Assembly: GCA_023129715.1 (NCBI GenBank)
Contig: JAGMBO010000034.1
Span: 62,001-126,000, forward strand
DNA from: Candidatus Eiseniibacteriota bacterium
GTDB taxonomy: Bacteria; Eisenbacteria; RBG-16-71-46; CAIMUX01; WJJG01
Direction: 5' to 3'
DNA length: 64,000 bases
Every line of letters starts with the position of its first letter. Within the stretch, counting starts at the first letter, position 1. Under the pieces are notes generated by a model. It was not told the origin of the DNA. It saw only the letters and a list, made by a program, of their open reading frames with translations, and ran no database searches. Positions 25,815-34,399 of this stretch are shown one piece after another. Made by a program: the position numbers and the translations under genes.

Positions 25815-25843
25815 AGTATAGCCGCGCGGTTCCCGGCGCGCAA
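25815..25843 (-). promoter_or_regulatory. Putative promoter of ahcY
   Basis: On the minus strand TTGCGC (25843-25838), 17 bases, TATACT (25820-25815). This predicts a leader of ~105 bases before the ahcY start. Confidence 0.5.
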
Positions 25844-25965
25844 GCACCGGGCAGCAACAGCACCGGGCAGCAACGCAGCGCACTCCCGGGTCGCAAGCAC
25901 TCGGCGGAGCCGCCACCTGCCGCGGGGCTGTCAGCGCCGGGTAGCCCCACAGCGTACCGCGGGCC

Positions 25966-27345
25966 CTACCCCCGGCGCTCGCGGATCAACCGGTCGGTCT
26001 CGGGGATTTTCGCCTGGTGTTCGAGCCAGTACTCAGGCTCGCGCTGGCGGCGTAGCTCCTCGACCGTCTTGCCCTGCTGCTCGACCCACGTGTAGTACTT
26101 CAGATTCGCCCAGCAGTCGTGCTCGTGCCGCGTTCCCTCGCGAATGTAGTCGAGCCCCTGGCGCTGGTAGATCGACTCGAAGCGGATCGCCGCTTCGGTT
26201 TCATCCATCGGCCCGGATTGCTGGTTCATCTGTTCGAGCACCGAGTGGTAACGGTCGACCCCATCGGTGGCGATGGTGAAGATCAGGTCTCCGCGACCGA
26301 GGCGATAGAACTTCGCCGTCTTGATCGCGCCGAGGATATTGCAGATCGTCGAGATGCCGAAGTCCTGCCCCATCTGCCGGACCACATCGGCGGCGATCCC
26401 GGCCCGCTCGAGCACCTTCTGCCCCGGCGGCTCGGCAAGGAGCTGAAGGCCCTTCTTCGAGTCCCACTCGTCGATGCACATCAGCGCATCCATGTTGTCG
26501 GTGTTATGGATCCAGGTGGCGTGCTTATCGCCGATGCCCTGGATGTCGTGCCCGCCGAAGCCATTCGAGTAGAGCGTCGGGCACTGCACCGGCTCGAGGC
26601 CGACGATCCGCACACTCGCGTCCTGCTGGCGCAGGAGATCCCCGGCAGCGATCGTGCCACCCGATCCCATCGCCGAGACGTAGGCCGCCAGGCGTTGCGC
26701 GCCCCCCGCCTGGCGCAGCTCGTCGAAGACCTCGAGCATCGCGTGGCCGGTCACGAAGTAGTGGAAGCGGTAGTTGCCGAACTCGGAGAACTGGTTGACG
26801 ATCACCGTGTTCGGCTCACCCGCCAGCTCGTTGGCCTTGTCATAGATCTCCTTGACGTTGCTCTCGCACCCCGGGGTCTTGATGTACTCGGCACCGTACC
26901 AGTGGATCTTCTCGAAGCGCTCCTGGCTCATCAGCTCGGGCAGCAGGATGAGGCACTCGTAGTTCATCCGCGGCCCGACATAGGCGCCGCCGATGCCGTA
27001 GTTGCCCGTCGAGGGCCAGATTAGCCGGTCGCGGCCCGGGACGATCTCGTCGCGCACCTGGCGCTCGATGCAGCAGCTGTAGGTCGCCCCCACCTTGTGG
27101 CTCCCGGTGGCGAAGTGGCGGGCGATCAAGACGACGATCTCGGCATCGACACCGGTCAGCTCGCGGGGCAGCACCATGTAGCGCACCCGGTTGTGTTCGT
27201 CCTTCCAGGTGATGTTGTAGAGATTGATCGGATCGAGCGGGTCCGCTTCGTGAGCCGCCAGCGCGCGGGCGCGGATCCGCGGGTCGATCCGGTCGGGATG
27301 GAGCATCTCCTCGAATGTCGGTCCATAGACGAGCTCACGGGCCAT
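25966..27345 (-). CDS. PLP-dependent enzyme of the cysteine synthase/threonine synthase fold
   Basis: 459 aa from ATG 27345, with AGAAGGAGG upstream. The fold-type II PLP signature is clear: K84 in GSHKVGAT should bind PLP, STGNYGIGGAYVG contacts substrate carboxylate, and SAMGSGGTIAAGD binds the phosphate. The C-terminal ~100 residues (REGTRHEHDCWANLKYYTWVEQQGKTVEEL) are an extension beyond ordinary cysteine synthases. It lies upstream of ahcY on the same strand (264-base gap) and divergent from a molybdenum hydroxylase. A beta-elimination or transsulfuration-like reaction, or a purine/amino-acid degradation step, are both possible. The substrate is not visible. Confidence 0.75.
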   Translation of the reverse strand: MARELVYGPTFEEMLHPDRIDPRIRARALAAHEADPLDPINLYNITWKDEHNRVRYMVLPRELTGVDAEIVVLIARHFATGSHKVGATYSCCIERQVRDEIVPGRDRLIWPSTGNYGIGGAYVGPRMNYECLILLPELMSQERFEKIHWYGAEYIKTPGCESNVKEIYDKANELAGEPNTVIVNQFSEFGNYRFHYFVTGHAMLEVFDELRQAGGAQRLAAYVSAMGSGGTIAAGDLLRQQDASVRIVGLEPVQCPTLYSNGFGGHDIQGIGDKHATWIHNTDNMDALMCIDEWDSKKGLQLLAEPPGQKVLERAGIAADVVRQMGQDFGISTICNILGAIKTAKFYRLGRGDLIFTIATDGVDRYHSVLEQMNQQSGPMDETEAAIRFESIYQRQGLDYIREGTRHEHDCWANLKYYTWVEQQGKTVEELRRQREPEYWLEHQAKIPETDRLIRERRG

Positions 27346-27631
27346 GACGCCTCCTTCTGATCCGTACCCTCCCTGCCGGGCTGTCCGGCACTGGGCCCAC
27401 ACCCACCGCACCCAATCGAGGGGCATCCCATCATGGGGCCCCCGCCGCGCGATGACAAGCCGCGGGTGTCGGCCGGGGGCATCGGCCGTGGATATCGGCC
27501 GGCTGCAGCTCGGAACCAGCCGGCTCCGGCCGGCGCGCCCACGGGACCACTCGAGGCGGGGAATCAGGATCGGCCCGCACCGAGCGGGGAGCAGATTGCC
27601 GGCCCGCCGCGGCTCTGCTACCGTGACGGTC

Positions 27632-29998
27632 ATGGTCCAGCGCGTCGATGCAGTCGAGAAGGTCACCGGGCGGGCGCTCTTCGCCGATGACATCGTGGCC
27701 GAGGGAATGCTCTTTGCCGTCCCCCTCCACGCCGCCCACCCCCACGCCCGCATCCGCGTGCTCGAGACCGCTCCCGCCGTGGAGGTGCCGGGCGTGGTCG
27801 CGGTGCTGACCGCCGCCGATCTGCCCGCGGCCACCCGACTCGGAACGATCGTGCGCGACCAGTACATCCTGGCCGGCGACCGCACCCGCTATCAGGGCGA
27901 TGTGCTCGCCGTCGTCGCCGCCGAGACGGAAGCCGCCGCCCGGGCAGGCGCCGCCGCGATCCGCGTCGACTACCAGCCGCTCCCGGTGCTCACCGACCCG
28001 CAGGCGGCCCTCGCCCCCGGGGCGCCCCTGATCCACGAGGAGCGCGGCACGAACCTGATCGCCAGCTACCGCGTGCGCGATGGGGATCCGGCGCGCGCCT
28101 TCGCCACCTGCACCGAGATCCTCGAACGCGAGTACCGCACCTCGTGGATCGAACACGCCTACCTGGAGCCTGAGTCGGCGATCGTAACGCCTGAACCCGA
28201 CGGGTCGGTGACCGTCCGCGGCTCGGTTCAGCTTCCCTTCAACGCCCGCCGGTTCATCGCCCAGGCGTGCGGGCTGCCGCTCTCGCGAGTGCGGGTCATC
28301 CAGGCAACCCTGGGCGGCAGCTTCGGGGGCAAGGACGAGACGATCAATCTGATCTGCGCCCGCCTGGCTGTGCTGGCGCTGCGCACCCGCCGGCCGGTCA
28401 AGTCGACATATTCGCGTGAGGAGTCGATGCGCGAGAGCTACAAGCGCCATCCCTTCCTTGTGCGCTCGCGCCTGGGCGTGGATGCGAACGGCAAGATGCA
28501 GGCGCTCGACATCGAGATGACCGCCGATGGGGGGCCCTACTGCACCTCCTCGCCGTTCGTCATCTGGCGCCCGACAGTGCAGTGCACCGGGCCATATGTC
28601 GTGCCCGGCGTGCGCTGCGACACGCGCGCGGTCTACACGAACAACCCGCTGACCGGTGCGATGCGCGGCTTCGGCTCACCGCAGTTCAACTTCGCCTGCG
28701 AGTCGATGGTCGATGAAATGGCGCATGCCATCGGACTCGATCCGGTCGAGTTCCGCCGCCGCAACTTCTTCACCCAGGGCTGCAGGACCCACACCGGGCA
28801 GCACCTCGACAACCACACTGTCTCGATCCGACAGGTGATGGAGACCGCCCTCGAACGCACCGGCTGGGCAGAGAAGTACGCACGCTGCGGGCGCGGCACG
28901 CCCGGCCCCGACGGCCGCGCCTACGGCATCGGGTTGGCCTGCTGCTATCGCGGCGTCTCGCTCGGCGCCGAGGGGGCCGACTTCTGCTCGGCGATCGTCC
29001 ACGTCCAACCCGACGCCTCGGTGCTGCTGCAAGTGGGGGTCAGCGAGAACGGCCAGGGACTGAAAACCGCGATGACCCACATCGCGGCTACCGAGCTGGG
29101 ATTGCCCGCATCCCAGATCCGCTTCCTCGATACCGACACGAGCCACGTCCCCGACGGCGGCCCCACGGTCGCCTCACGCGGCACGATCGTCGGCGGCAAC
29201 GCGGTGTTGATCGCCGTCGCCCGCCTGAAGGAAATGCTCGAGCCGCTCATCGCCGAGCGCATCGGCGCGCTGCCGGAGCCACGGGACGCGACCGAGGCCA
29301 CCGCCGCAGGCCCGCCCGGCACCACCGCAGGCCCACCCGCCACCGCCGCAGGCCCGCCCACCACCGGCACCGGCGGGGAACCGGCCGGCTATCGCTACAC
29401 CGGCGGCCGCATCCATCACCCGGTGACGGGTGAGTCGATTGCCCTCAACGAGGTCGTCGCCGCGGCCGCCGAGCATCGGCTCTATCTGCAGGCGTTCGGC
29501 TCGTGGGCCGCGCCGCGCGTCTCGTGGGATGAGGAACGCGGACGGGGACACGCCTACTTCACCTACGTCTACTCCTGCAATGTCGCCGAGGTCACCGTGG
29601 AAGCCGCCACCGGCAAGGTGCGCGTGACCCGCCTGATCGGCGCCCACGATCCGGGCCGGGCGATCAACCCCGAGATGGTCCGTGGGCAGATCTACGGCGG
29701 ACTGCTGATGGGCATGGGACTCGCCCTCGGCGAGCACTACCCGGTTGCCGAGGGGATTGGACAAGTCGGCAACTTCGACCGCTACCGGATCTGCCGGGCG
29801 CATCAGGCCCCGGAGCTCGAGGCGCTGATCATCGAGAACCCCGACCCGGCCGGACCCTGGGGGGCGAAGTCGATCGGCGAGCCGGCCAACGAACTCGCCG
29901 CCCCAGCGATCACCAATGCGATCTTCCATGCGACGGGGGTGCGGATCCGTTCACTGCCCCTGCAACCCGAGGAAATCCTCGCGAGGTGGCAGCGATGA
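27632..29998 (+). CDS. Molybdopterin-binding subunit of a xanthine-dehydrogenase-type hydroxylase
   Basis: 788 aa from ATG 27632 (an in-frame GTG three codons earlier is possible). Features of the XDH/CoxL superfamily: the a/b hammerhead start (GRALFADDI), GSFGGKDE, GAMRGFGSPQ, ENGQGLKTAMTHIAATELG, and the catalytic base E750 in GAKSIGEPANELAAPAITNAI. Near residues 555-585 an Ala/Gly/Pro/Thr repeat insertion interrupts the domain. There is no fused FAD or Fe-S domain. The 2Fe-2S subunit overlaps by ATGA at the 3' end; a FAD subunit is not seen. The substrate (purine or other heterocycle or aldehyde) cannot be assigned. The cofactor genes mocA/xdhC-like lie downstream, convergent. Confidence 0.88.
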   Translation: MVQRVDAVEKVTGRALFADDIVAEGMLFAVPLHAAHPHARIRVLETAPAVEVPGVVAVLTAADLPAATRLGTIVRDQYILAGDRTRYQGDVLAVVAAETEAAARAGAAAIRVDYQPLPVLTDPQAALAPGAPLIHEERGTNLIASYRVRDGDPARAFATCTEILEREYRTSWIEHAYLEPESAIVTPEPDGSVTVRGSVQLPFNARRFIAQACGLPLSRVRVIQATLGGSFGGKDETINLICARLAVLALRTRRPVKSTYSREESMRESYKRHPFLVRSRLGVDANGKMQALDIEMTADGGPYCTSSPFVIWRPTVQCTGPYVVPGVRCDTRAVYTNNPLTGAMRGFGSPQFNFACESMVDEMAHAIGLDPVEFRRRNFFTQGCRTHTGQHLDNHTVSIRQVMETALERTGWAEKYARCGRGTPGPDGRAYGIGLACCYRGVSLGAEGADFCSAIVHVQPDASVLLQVGVSENGQGLKTAMTHIAATELGLPASQIRFLDTDTSHVPDGGPTVASRGTIVGGNAVLIAVARLKEMLEPLIAERIGALPEPRDATEATAAGPPGTTAGPPATAAGPPTTGTGGEPAGYRYTGGRIHHPVTGESIALNEVVAAAAEHRLYLQAFGSWAAPRVSWDEERGRGHAYFTYVYSCNVAEVTVEAATGKVRVTRLIGAHDPGRAINPEMVRGQIYGGLLMGMGLALGEHYPVAEGIGQVGNFDRYRICRAHQAPELEALIIENPDPAGPWGAKSIGEPANELAAPAITNAIFHATGVRIRSLPLQPEEILARWQR

Positions 29999-30492
29999 GC
30001 GGTGCCGGCCACAGCTCTCCGACCATCCTGCGCGTCAACGGGGTGGCGCGCGAAGTGGCCTCCCCGCCCGAGCGCCTGCTGCTCGATGTGCTGCGCGGGG
30101 AGCTGCGCCTGACCGGAACCAAGCGCGGGTGCGGCATCGGCGTCTGCGGAACCTGCACCGTGCTGGTCGACGGCGTCCCCCGGCTCGCCTGCCGCTTGCC
30201 CCTTGGAGAAATCGGGGAGCGCGAGGTGCTGACGATCGAGGGCCTCGCCGGCCACGACGGAACGCTGCACCCGATCCAGCAGGCCTTCATCGACGCGGGC
30301 GCGATCCAATGCGGGTTCTGCACGCCGGCGATGGTCTTGCGCGCCAAGGCACTTCTCGATCGCCGCCCCGATCCGAGCCGCGAGGAAATCCGCCGCGCGC
30401 TAGGCCCCGTCCTCTGCCGCTGCACCGGCTATCACCAGATCGTCGCCGCGGTCGAGCGCGCCGCGCACGTCCTGGTTCGGGGGAAGACCTGA
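29995..30492 (+). CDS. [2Fe-2S] subunit of the molybdenum hydroxylase
   Basis: 165 aa, starting in an ATGA overlap with the Mo subunit stop. Both clusters are visible: the plant-ferredoxin-like GCGIGVCGTC with a later Cys (PRLACRL), and the helical domain CGFCTPAM with LCRCTGYHQIV. It passes electrons from the molybdenum centre towards a FAD subunit or another acceptor in the cytosol. Length is standard for CoxS/XdhC-type subunits. It is tightly co-transcribed with the catalytic subunit. Confidence 0.93.
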   Translation: MSGAGHSSPTILRVNGVAREVASPPERLLLDVLRGELRLTGTKRGCGIGVCGTCTVLVDGVPRLACRLPLGEIGEREVLTIEGLAGHDGTLHPIQQAFIDAGAIQCGFCTPAMVLRAKALLDRRPDPSREEIRRALGPVLCRCTGYHQIVAAVERAAHVLVRGKT

Positions 30493-30505
30493 TGAGAAGC
30501 GCGGT

Positions 30506-31309
30506 CTAGCCGGCCAACGACGCGCAGTACCGCTCCCAGTCCTCCTGCGTATTGACGTTGCCGCGCACGCGCGGATCCTCGACCGTGAGGCGCTCACAGC
30601 ACAGCCCGCGCAGCAAGTGATCGAGCCGCGCCGACGGTGGGGCGGCCAGGATCGCGGCAATCGTCTGCGGGGCAATCCAGATCGGATGGCCGCCCCGGCC
30701 GGCAAAGGTGGGAATGACCGCGTCAGGAGCACTGCCGGCGAGGGTGTCCCCGGTATCGACATCGGTGCCGGAATCGGGACCGGCACTGGCCTCGATATCG
30801 GTGCCGGAATCGGGACCGGCACCGGCCTCGATATCGGTGTCGGACTCGCGACCGGCAATTGCACCCGTATCGGAAGGCCGAGCTGAAACGCCGGCCAGCG
30901 CAGCGGTGAGGAGGCGTTCGAAGACCCTGCCCCCGACCCCAGGCACATCGAGGGGCAAGACCACTGCGCCCCGGGGGCTGGGAGCGAGCGCCCGCAAGCC
31001 CATCTGCAGGGATGAGAACGGGCCCTGCTCCCAGGCTGCGTTCCGGCAGAGCAAAACCTGCGGCCGCCCGGGCAACGTCTCCGGAGCGAAGGAGCGGCTC
31101 CGATCGAGCGCGCCCGCGATGCGCTCGGCATCGGCGCCCAGGACGCCGGCGATGTGCGCACACCCTGCCCGGGCGAGCCGCTCGAGTTGGTCTTCGATCA
31201 GGAAGTGCCCAGAGCCGGGGATCTGCAGCAGCGCCTTGGGCCGCCCCATGCGGGTCGAGGCCCCGCCCGCCAGGAGAACGCCGTTCGCAGCATGGGAACG
31301 CAGGGTCAT
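30506..31309 (-). CDS. MobA/MocA-like molybdopterin nucleotidyltransferase
   Basis: 267 aa. The nucleotidyltransferase signature GVLLAGGASTRMGRPKALL binds CTP or GTP, and VVLPLDVPGVG supplies the metal aspartate. The C-terminal part has GGHPIWIAP and DHLLRGL. Such proteins convert molybdopterin to its cytosine (or guanine) dinucleotide for XDH-family enzymes. A 36-bp tandem repeat (30758-30793, 30794-30829 and a partial third) inserts an acidic DSGTDIEA-type stretch in mid-domain. Its start overlaps the end of the XdhC-like gene by ATGA, so the two are coupled. Convergent with the hydroxylase genes, which it presumably serves. Confidence 0.82.
   Translation of the reverse strand: MTLRSHAANGVLLAGGASTRMGRPKALLQIPGSGHFLIEDQLERLARAGCAHIAGVLGADAERIAGALDRSRSFAPETLPGRPQVLLCRNAAWEQGPFSSLQMGLRALAPSPRGAVVLPLDVPGVGGRVFERLLTAALAGVSARPSDTGAIAGRESDTDIEAGAGPDSGTDIEASAGPDSGTDVDTGDTLAGSAPDAVIPTFAGRGGHPIWIAPQTIAAILAAPPSARLDHLLRGLCCERLTVEDPRVRGNVNTQEDWERYCASLAG
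30758..30845. repeat. 36-bp tandem repeat inside the MocA-like gene
   Basis: Two units (30758-30793, 30794-30829) differ at about two positions and a third is partial. The period keeps the frame, giving 12-residue acidic repeats on the minus strand. Confidence 0.85.
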
Positions 31310-32130
31310 TGGCGGGCCGATTCCTCACGCGGCGCCGCGTCGGCGTGCTTGGACGCCTTGGCAAGCTTGGCCGAGGTTTCCCGAATCAGCTCGCCGGCGA
31401 TACTGACCGCGATCTCGGCGGGCGTCTCCGAGCCGATCTCCACCCCGACCGGAATGCGCAGGCGCGCGATCGCCTCGGGCGAGAAGCCCCGCTCGGCAAG
31501 GTGGCGCCGGATCTGGCCCGCCTTGCGAGCCGAGCCGAGCACGCCCAGCCAACGCCAGGGATGCTCGAGACAGGCGGCAGCGACTTGCGCATCCCACTGA
31601 TGGTCGGGCGTCATGACGAGGACGAAGAGATCGGGCGAGAAGGGCAGCGCCCCGGCGGCCGCCACGTACTCCTCCGCGCGCGTGCGGCAGCGGGCGAAGT
31701 CGGGGTCGTCCAGCCGTTCCGCGCGCGGATCGATGACGGTCACATCCCAGCCGAGATCGGCGAGCAGCTTCGCCACCGCCCGGCCGACGTGCCCTGCCCC
31801 GAAGAGAACGAGCTGCTTCTCGGCGAGGTGCGGTTCGAGGAAGATCGCCATGCGTCCGCCGCAGGCGGTCTCATCGGCAAGGCTGATCTCGACCACTTCC
31901 GCCGGCCCTCCGGTGCGCAGCAGCCGGCGCGCGCGATCGATGACCTCGCGCTCGGTGACGCCCCCGCCGACCGTGCCGACCCCTTGCCCCTCCGAGGGAA
32001 TCAACATCTTCGTACCCGCCACGCGCGGCGTGCTGCCCGTTGCCCGGATCACGGTGGCCAGGACGAAGGAGCGCCCCTCCCCGGCCCACCGGGCGAGCAG
32101 CTGATAGGTTTCACGATCTTCATTGGACAT
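31306..32130 (-). CDS. XdhC/CoxI family molybdenum-cofactor maturation factor
   Basis: 274 aa from ATG 32130. The N-terminal XdhC_CoxI region reads SFVLATVIRATGSTPRVAGTKMLI, and GTVGGGVTEREVIDRAR is the family hallmark. A Rossmann domain follows (LVLFGAGHVGRAVAKLLADLGWDVTVIDPR), then LGVLGSARKAGQIRRHLAERGF. Family members bind molybdenum cofactor, sulfurate it and hand it to XDH-type enzymes. Operon with the MocA-like gene (ATGA overlap). A palindrome at 32294-32305 lies at the likely promoter. Confidence 0.9.
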   Translation of the reverse strand: MSNEDRETYQLLARWAGEGRSFVLATVIRATGSTPRVAGTKMLIPSEGQGVGTVGGGVTEREVIDRARRLLRTGGPAEVVEISLADETACGGRMAIFLEPHLAEKQLVLFGAGHVGRAVAKLLADLGWDVTVIDPRAERLDDPDFARCRTRAEEYVAAAGALPFSPDLFVLVMTPDHQWDAQVAAACLEHPWRWLGVLGSARKAGQIRRHLAERGFSPEAIARLRIPVGVEIGSETPAEIAVSIAGELIRETSAKLAKASKHADAAPREESARQ

Positions 32131-32293
32131 GGAGAGGACGCTAGGGGGCGGGCTTGCACAGCGCAAGCCCCGGGAGCAGCCGGATGGGCGAATCCAGCCA
32201 CTCGGGCGGGTTAGCAGTTCGATAGGCTGAGGTTGCGGGCCGTGCGGGGGATGCGGGCGCATCTCCGCCACCATCCGCGTAAGGCGCTGTATT

Positions 32294-32305
32294 GTAATCG
32301 ATTAC
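32294..32305. promoter_or_regulatory. Operator-like palindrome upstream of the xdhC-like gene
   Basis: GTAATCGATTAC is a perfect 12-bp palindrome in an AT-rich patch of a GC-rich region. On the minus strand TACAAT overlaps its edge and could be the -10 of the xdhC-like operon. Confidence 0.45.
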
Positions 32306-32386
32306 GTTATCTCACCCTCATGGCCCCGATCGTGGGGGCCCCCGCACGTCCGGGCCCTGGAACTCCCCTTCCTGACGGTTTTTCCA

Positions 32387-32415
32387 TTGGATTCCAGCCC
32401 CCCCTGTGCTATGAT
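32387..32415 (+). promoter_or_regulatory. Putative promoter of cysteine-repeat protein 1
   Basis: TTGGAT (32387-32392), 17 bases, TATGAT (32410-32415). The leader to the ATG at 32639 would be ~215 bases, unusually long, and its 3' part resembles the leader of the paralogue at 44071 (GCATCGAGTG shared). Confidence 0.5.
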
Positions 32416-32638
32416 CTTCCCGTGCCCAAGTTGGTACCTGCGGGTCCGGAAGGATTTGCCTGGTGATGAGCCGGCACGCCGGGTTTTCACGAGCGGATCT
32501 CGAACCAGCGGTATCAATGAAGGAATCCTCAGCATCGGGTGGTGGATGATGGGAGAGGGGAAGGCTCCCTACCAGGGAGTGGGAACTTCCCACGCGGTTT
32601 TGTGCATCGAGTGGTTACACACTAAGGAGGTTAACCCG

Positions 32639-34081
32639 ATGAAAAGAGTGCTTATGGCTCTCGCGCTCGTGGGGCTGATGGGCGGAGCAGCTTACGCGGA
32701 TGAGTTTGATCTCACCGGCGGCGTGCTGATCCTCCATGCACCTCCAGGTGCAGAGTACACGGCGTCGGTCGACTGGTGTACGTATGACCTGGGTCTGGCC
32801 GACTGCTGCCTCGACCAGGACAACTCGCTTGAGTACACCGCGACGTATGACGTCTGGTACATCGTCAGCAACTTCTACGAGTCGAAGTCCTTCAACGCGA
32901 TCGAGTTCGGCATCAACTACGATCCCGCCGTGTACATGTACGCCCAGGGCGGCATCTGCTCCGACTATCTCTACGACACGATCGAGTATCCCTCGGCCGG
33001 GTCGTGGCCGGCGGACGGGTCTGCGATCGCGACAGCTCTGCGGTCTGGCAACTGGACTGGCACGTGCGTTCCCACGCACTACATCTGGGGTTACTACTAC
33101 GGGTACTGCACACCCGAACCTTGCGATCCTCCCACCGGCATGATCACCCTAGGTGTCAATCCGGCAACCAACAACATCGGCTGGATCGCGGATGGCCCTT
33201 ACGCGCCCGATTGCGTCGGCCAGATGGGTCTGGGCATCCCTGGCGTTTCCTGCTGCTCCGAGGTTGCGTGCTGTCTGCCTGACGGCAGCTGCATCGACGT
33301 GACGGACGTGGCCGACTGCGACGCAGTGAGCGGCGTGATCTATCCTGCCAACAACTGTGACGATGTTGGCTTCGAGTGCCCGCAGCCTCCCGAGCCGATG
33401 GCTTGCTGTCTGCCCGACGGTAGCTGCGTGGACGTCCTTGAGCTGGCCGAGTGCGATGCCCTGAGCGGCGTGCTGTATCCGGACAACTACTGCGACGAGC
33501 CTGGCTTCGAGTGCCCGGTGCAGCCCGAGCCTGCAGCTTGCTGCTTCCCCGATGGAAGCTGCGTGATGATGCTCGAGGCTGCCTGCATCGATGCCGGCGG
33601 TACGTTCTACGCTCAAGAGGACTGCGCCACGTTCGAGTGCCCGATCGAGCTGATGGCTTGCTGTCTGCTCGACGGTACCTGCGTGGACGTCCTTGAGCTG
33701 GCCGAGTGCGATGCCCTGAGCGGCGTGCTGTATCCGGACAACTACTGCGACGAGCCTGGCTTCGAGTGCCCGCAGCCTCCACCGGAGTTTGCGTGCTGCT
33801 TCGACTTCGACGAGGCCTGCTACATGATGACGGCTGATGCCTGCGCCGCGGCTGGCGGTGTCTGGTATGACGGCATGGTCTGCGAGTCGGCTGGTGGCGA
33901 CTTCAATTGCCCGCTGTGGCGTGTCTGCTGCATCGGCGAGGATTGCACCATCACGACCGAGGCCGGCTGTGCTGGCGAGTGGCATCCGGAGTGGGATTCG
34001 TGCGGTCCTCCGAACCCGTGCGAGGAGCCCGTTCCGAACGAGCCCAACAGCTGGGGTTCGATCAAGTCGATCTACCGGTAG
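32639..34081 (+). CDS. Secreted cysteine-repeat protein 1 with SWG C-terminal tag
   Basis: 480 aa. ATG 32639 follows AAGGAGG, and the protein starts with a clean signal peptide (MKRVLMALALVGLMGGAAYA). A ~200-residue beta domain precedes six or so ~42-residue units of the pattern ACCLPDGSC-DV-C-G-YP-C-FECP, each with about six Cys, so the mature protein should be disulfide-rich and extracellular. The DNA at 33397-33517 and 33652-33772 is almost identical, so units are being duplicated or converted. The C-terminus is NSWGSIKSIYR. Paralogue: 44071-45885. A strong terminator follows. Function unknown; surface or matrix protein inferred. Confidence 0.8.
   Translation: MKRVLMALALVGLMGGAAYADEFDLTGGVLILHAPPGAEYTASVDWCTYDLGLADCCLDQDNSLEYTATYDVWYIVSNFYESKSFNAIEFGINYDPAVYMYAQGGICSDYLYDTIEYPSAGSWPADGSAIATALRSGNWTGTCVPTHYIWGYYYGYCTPEPCDPPTGMITLGVNPATNNIGWIADGPYAPDCVGQMGLGIPGVSCCSEVACCLPDGSCIDVTDVADCDAVSGVIYPANNCDDVGFECPQPPEPMACCLPDGSCVDVLELAECDALSGVLYPDNYCDEPGFECPVQPEPAACCFPDGSCVMMLEAACIDAGGTFYAQEDCATFECPIELMACCLLDGTCVDVLELAECDALSGVLYPDNYCDEPGFECPQPPPEFACCFDFDEACYMMTADACAAAGGVWYDGMVCESAGGDFNCPLWRVCCIGEDCTITTEAGCAGEWHPEWDSCGPPNPCEEPVPNEPNSWGSIKSIYR
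33397..33772. repeat. Pair of near-identical 121-bp coding repeats
   Basis: 33397-33517 and 33652-33772 differ at only two or three positions, far less than the other cysteine units, which indicates recent duplication or gene conversion. Confidence 0.85.
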
Positions 34082-34136
34082 TCTTGCCTGAGCTGGTCCG
34101 CCTCGGCGGATCGGTTCAAATAGCCTGATTGCCATG

Positions 34137-34168
34137 CAACGGGCCTCTCCTCCAGGAGAGGCCCGTTG
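34137..34168 (+). terminator. Strong stem-loop terminator after cysteine-repeat protein 1
   Basis: A 14-bp perfect stem (34137-34150 with 34155-34168) closes the four-base loop TCCA and is followed by TTCATT. It lies 56 bases after the stop and is the clearest terminator in the window. Confidence 0.85.
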
Positions 34169-34399
34169 TTCATTGCCTCGCATTCCGCCGACCCGACGAG
34201 CCCGATCGCAGCACCCCTGTCTCAGCACCCTGATCTCAGCACCTCTGACTTCAGCACCCCTTTTCTCCTCTTGCGGAAACCTCTATGCTGGCCGTCGAGA
34301 CGCCTGCTCGGGCAGGCGCGGTGGCCTGCAGCCACTGGCAAATCCGCCGCTCCGGGCACCGATCGAGCGCTCGAAGCCGAAGCCAAAGAGGAAGGTGCC

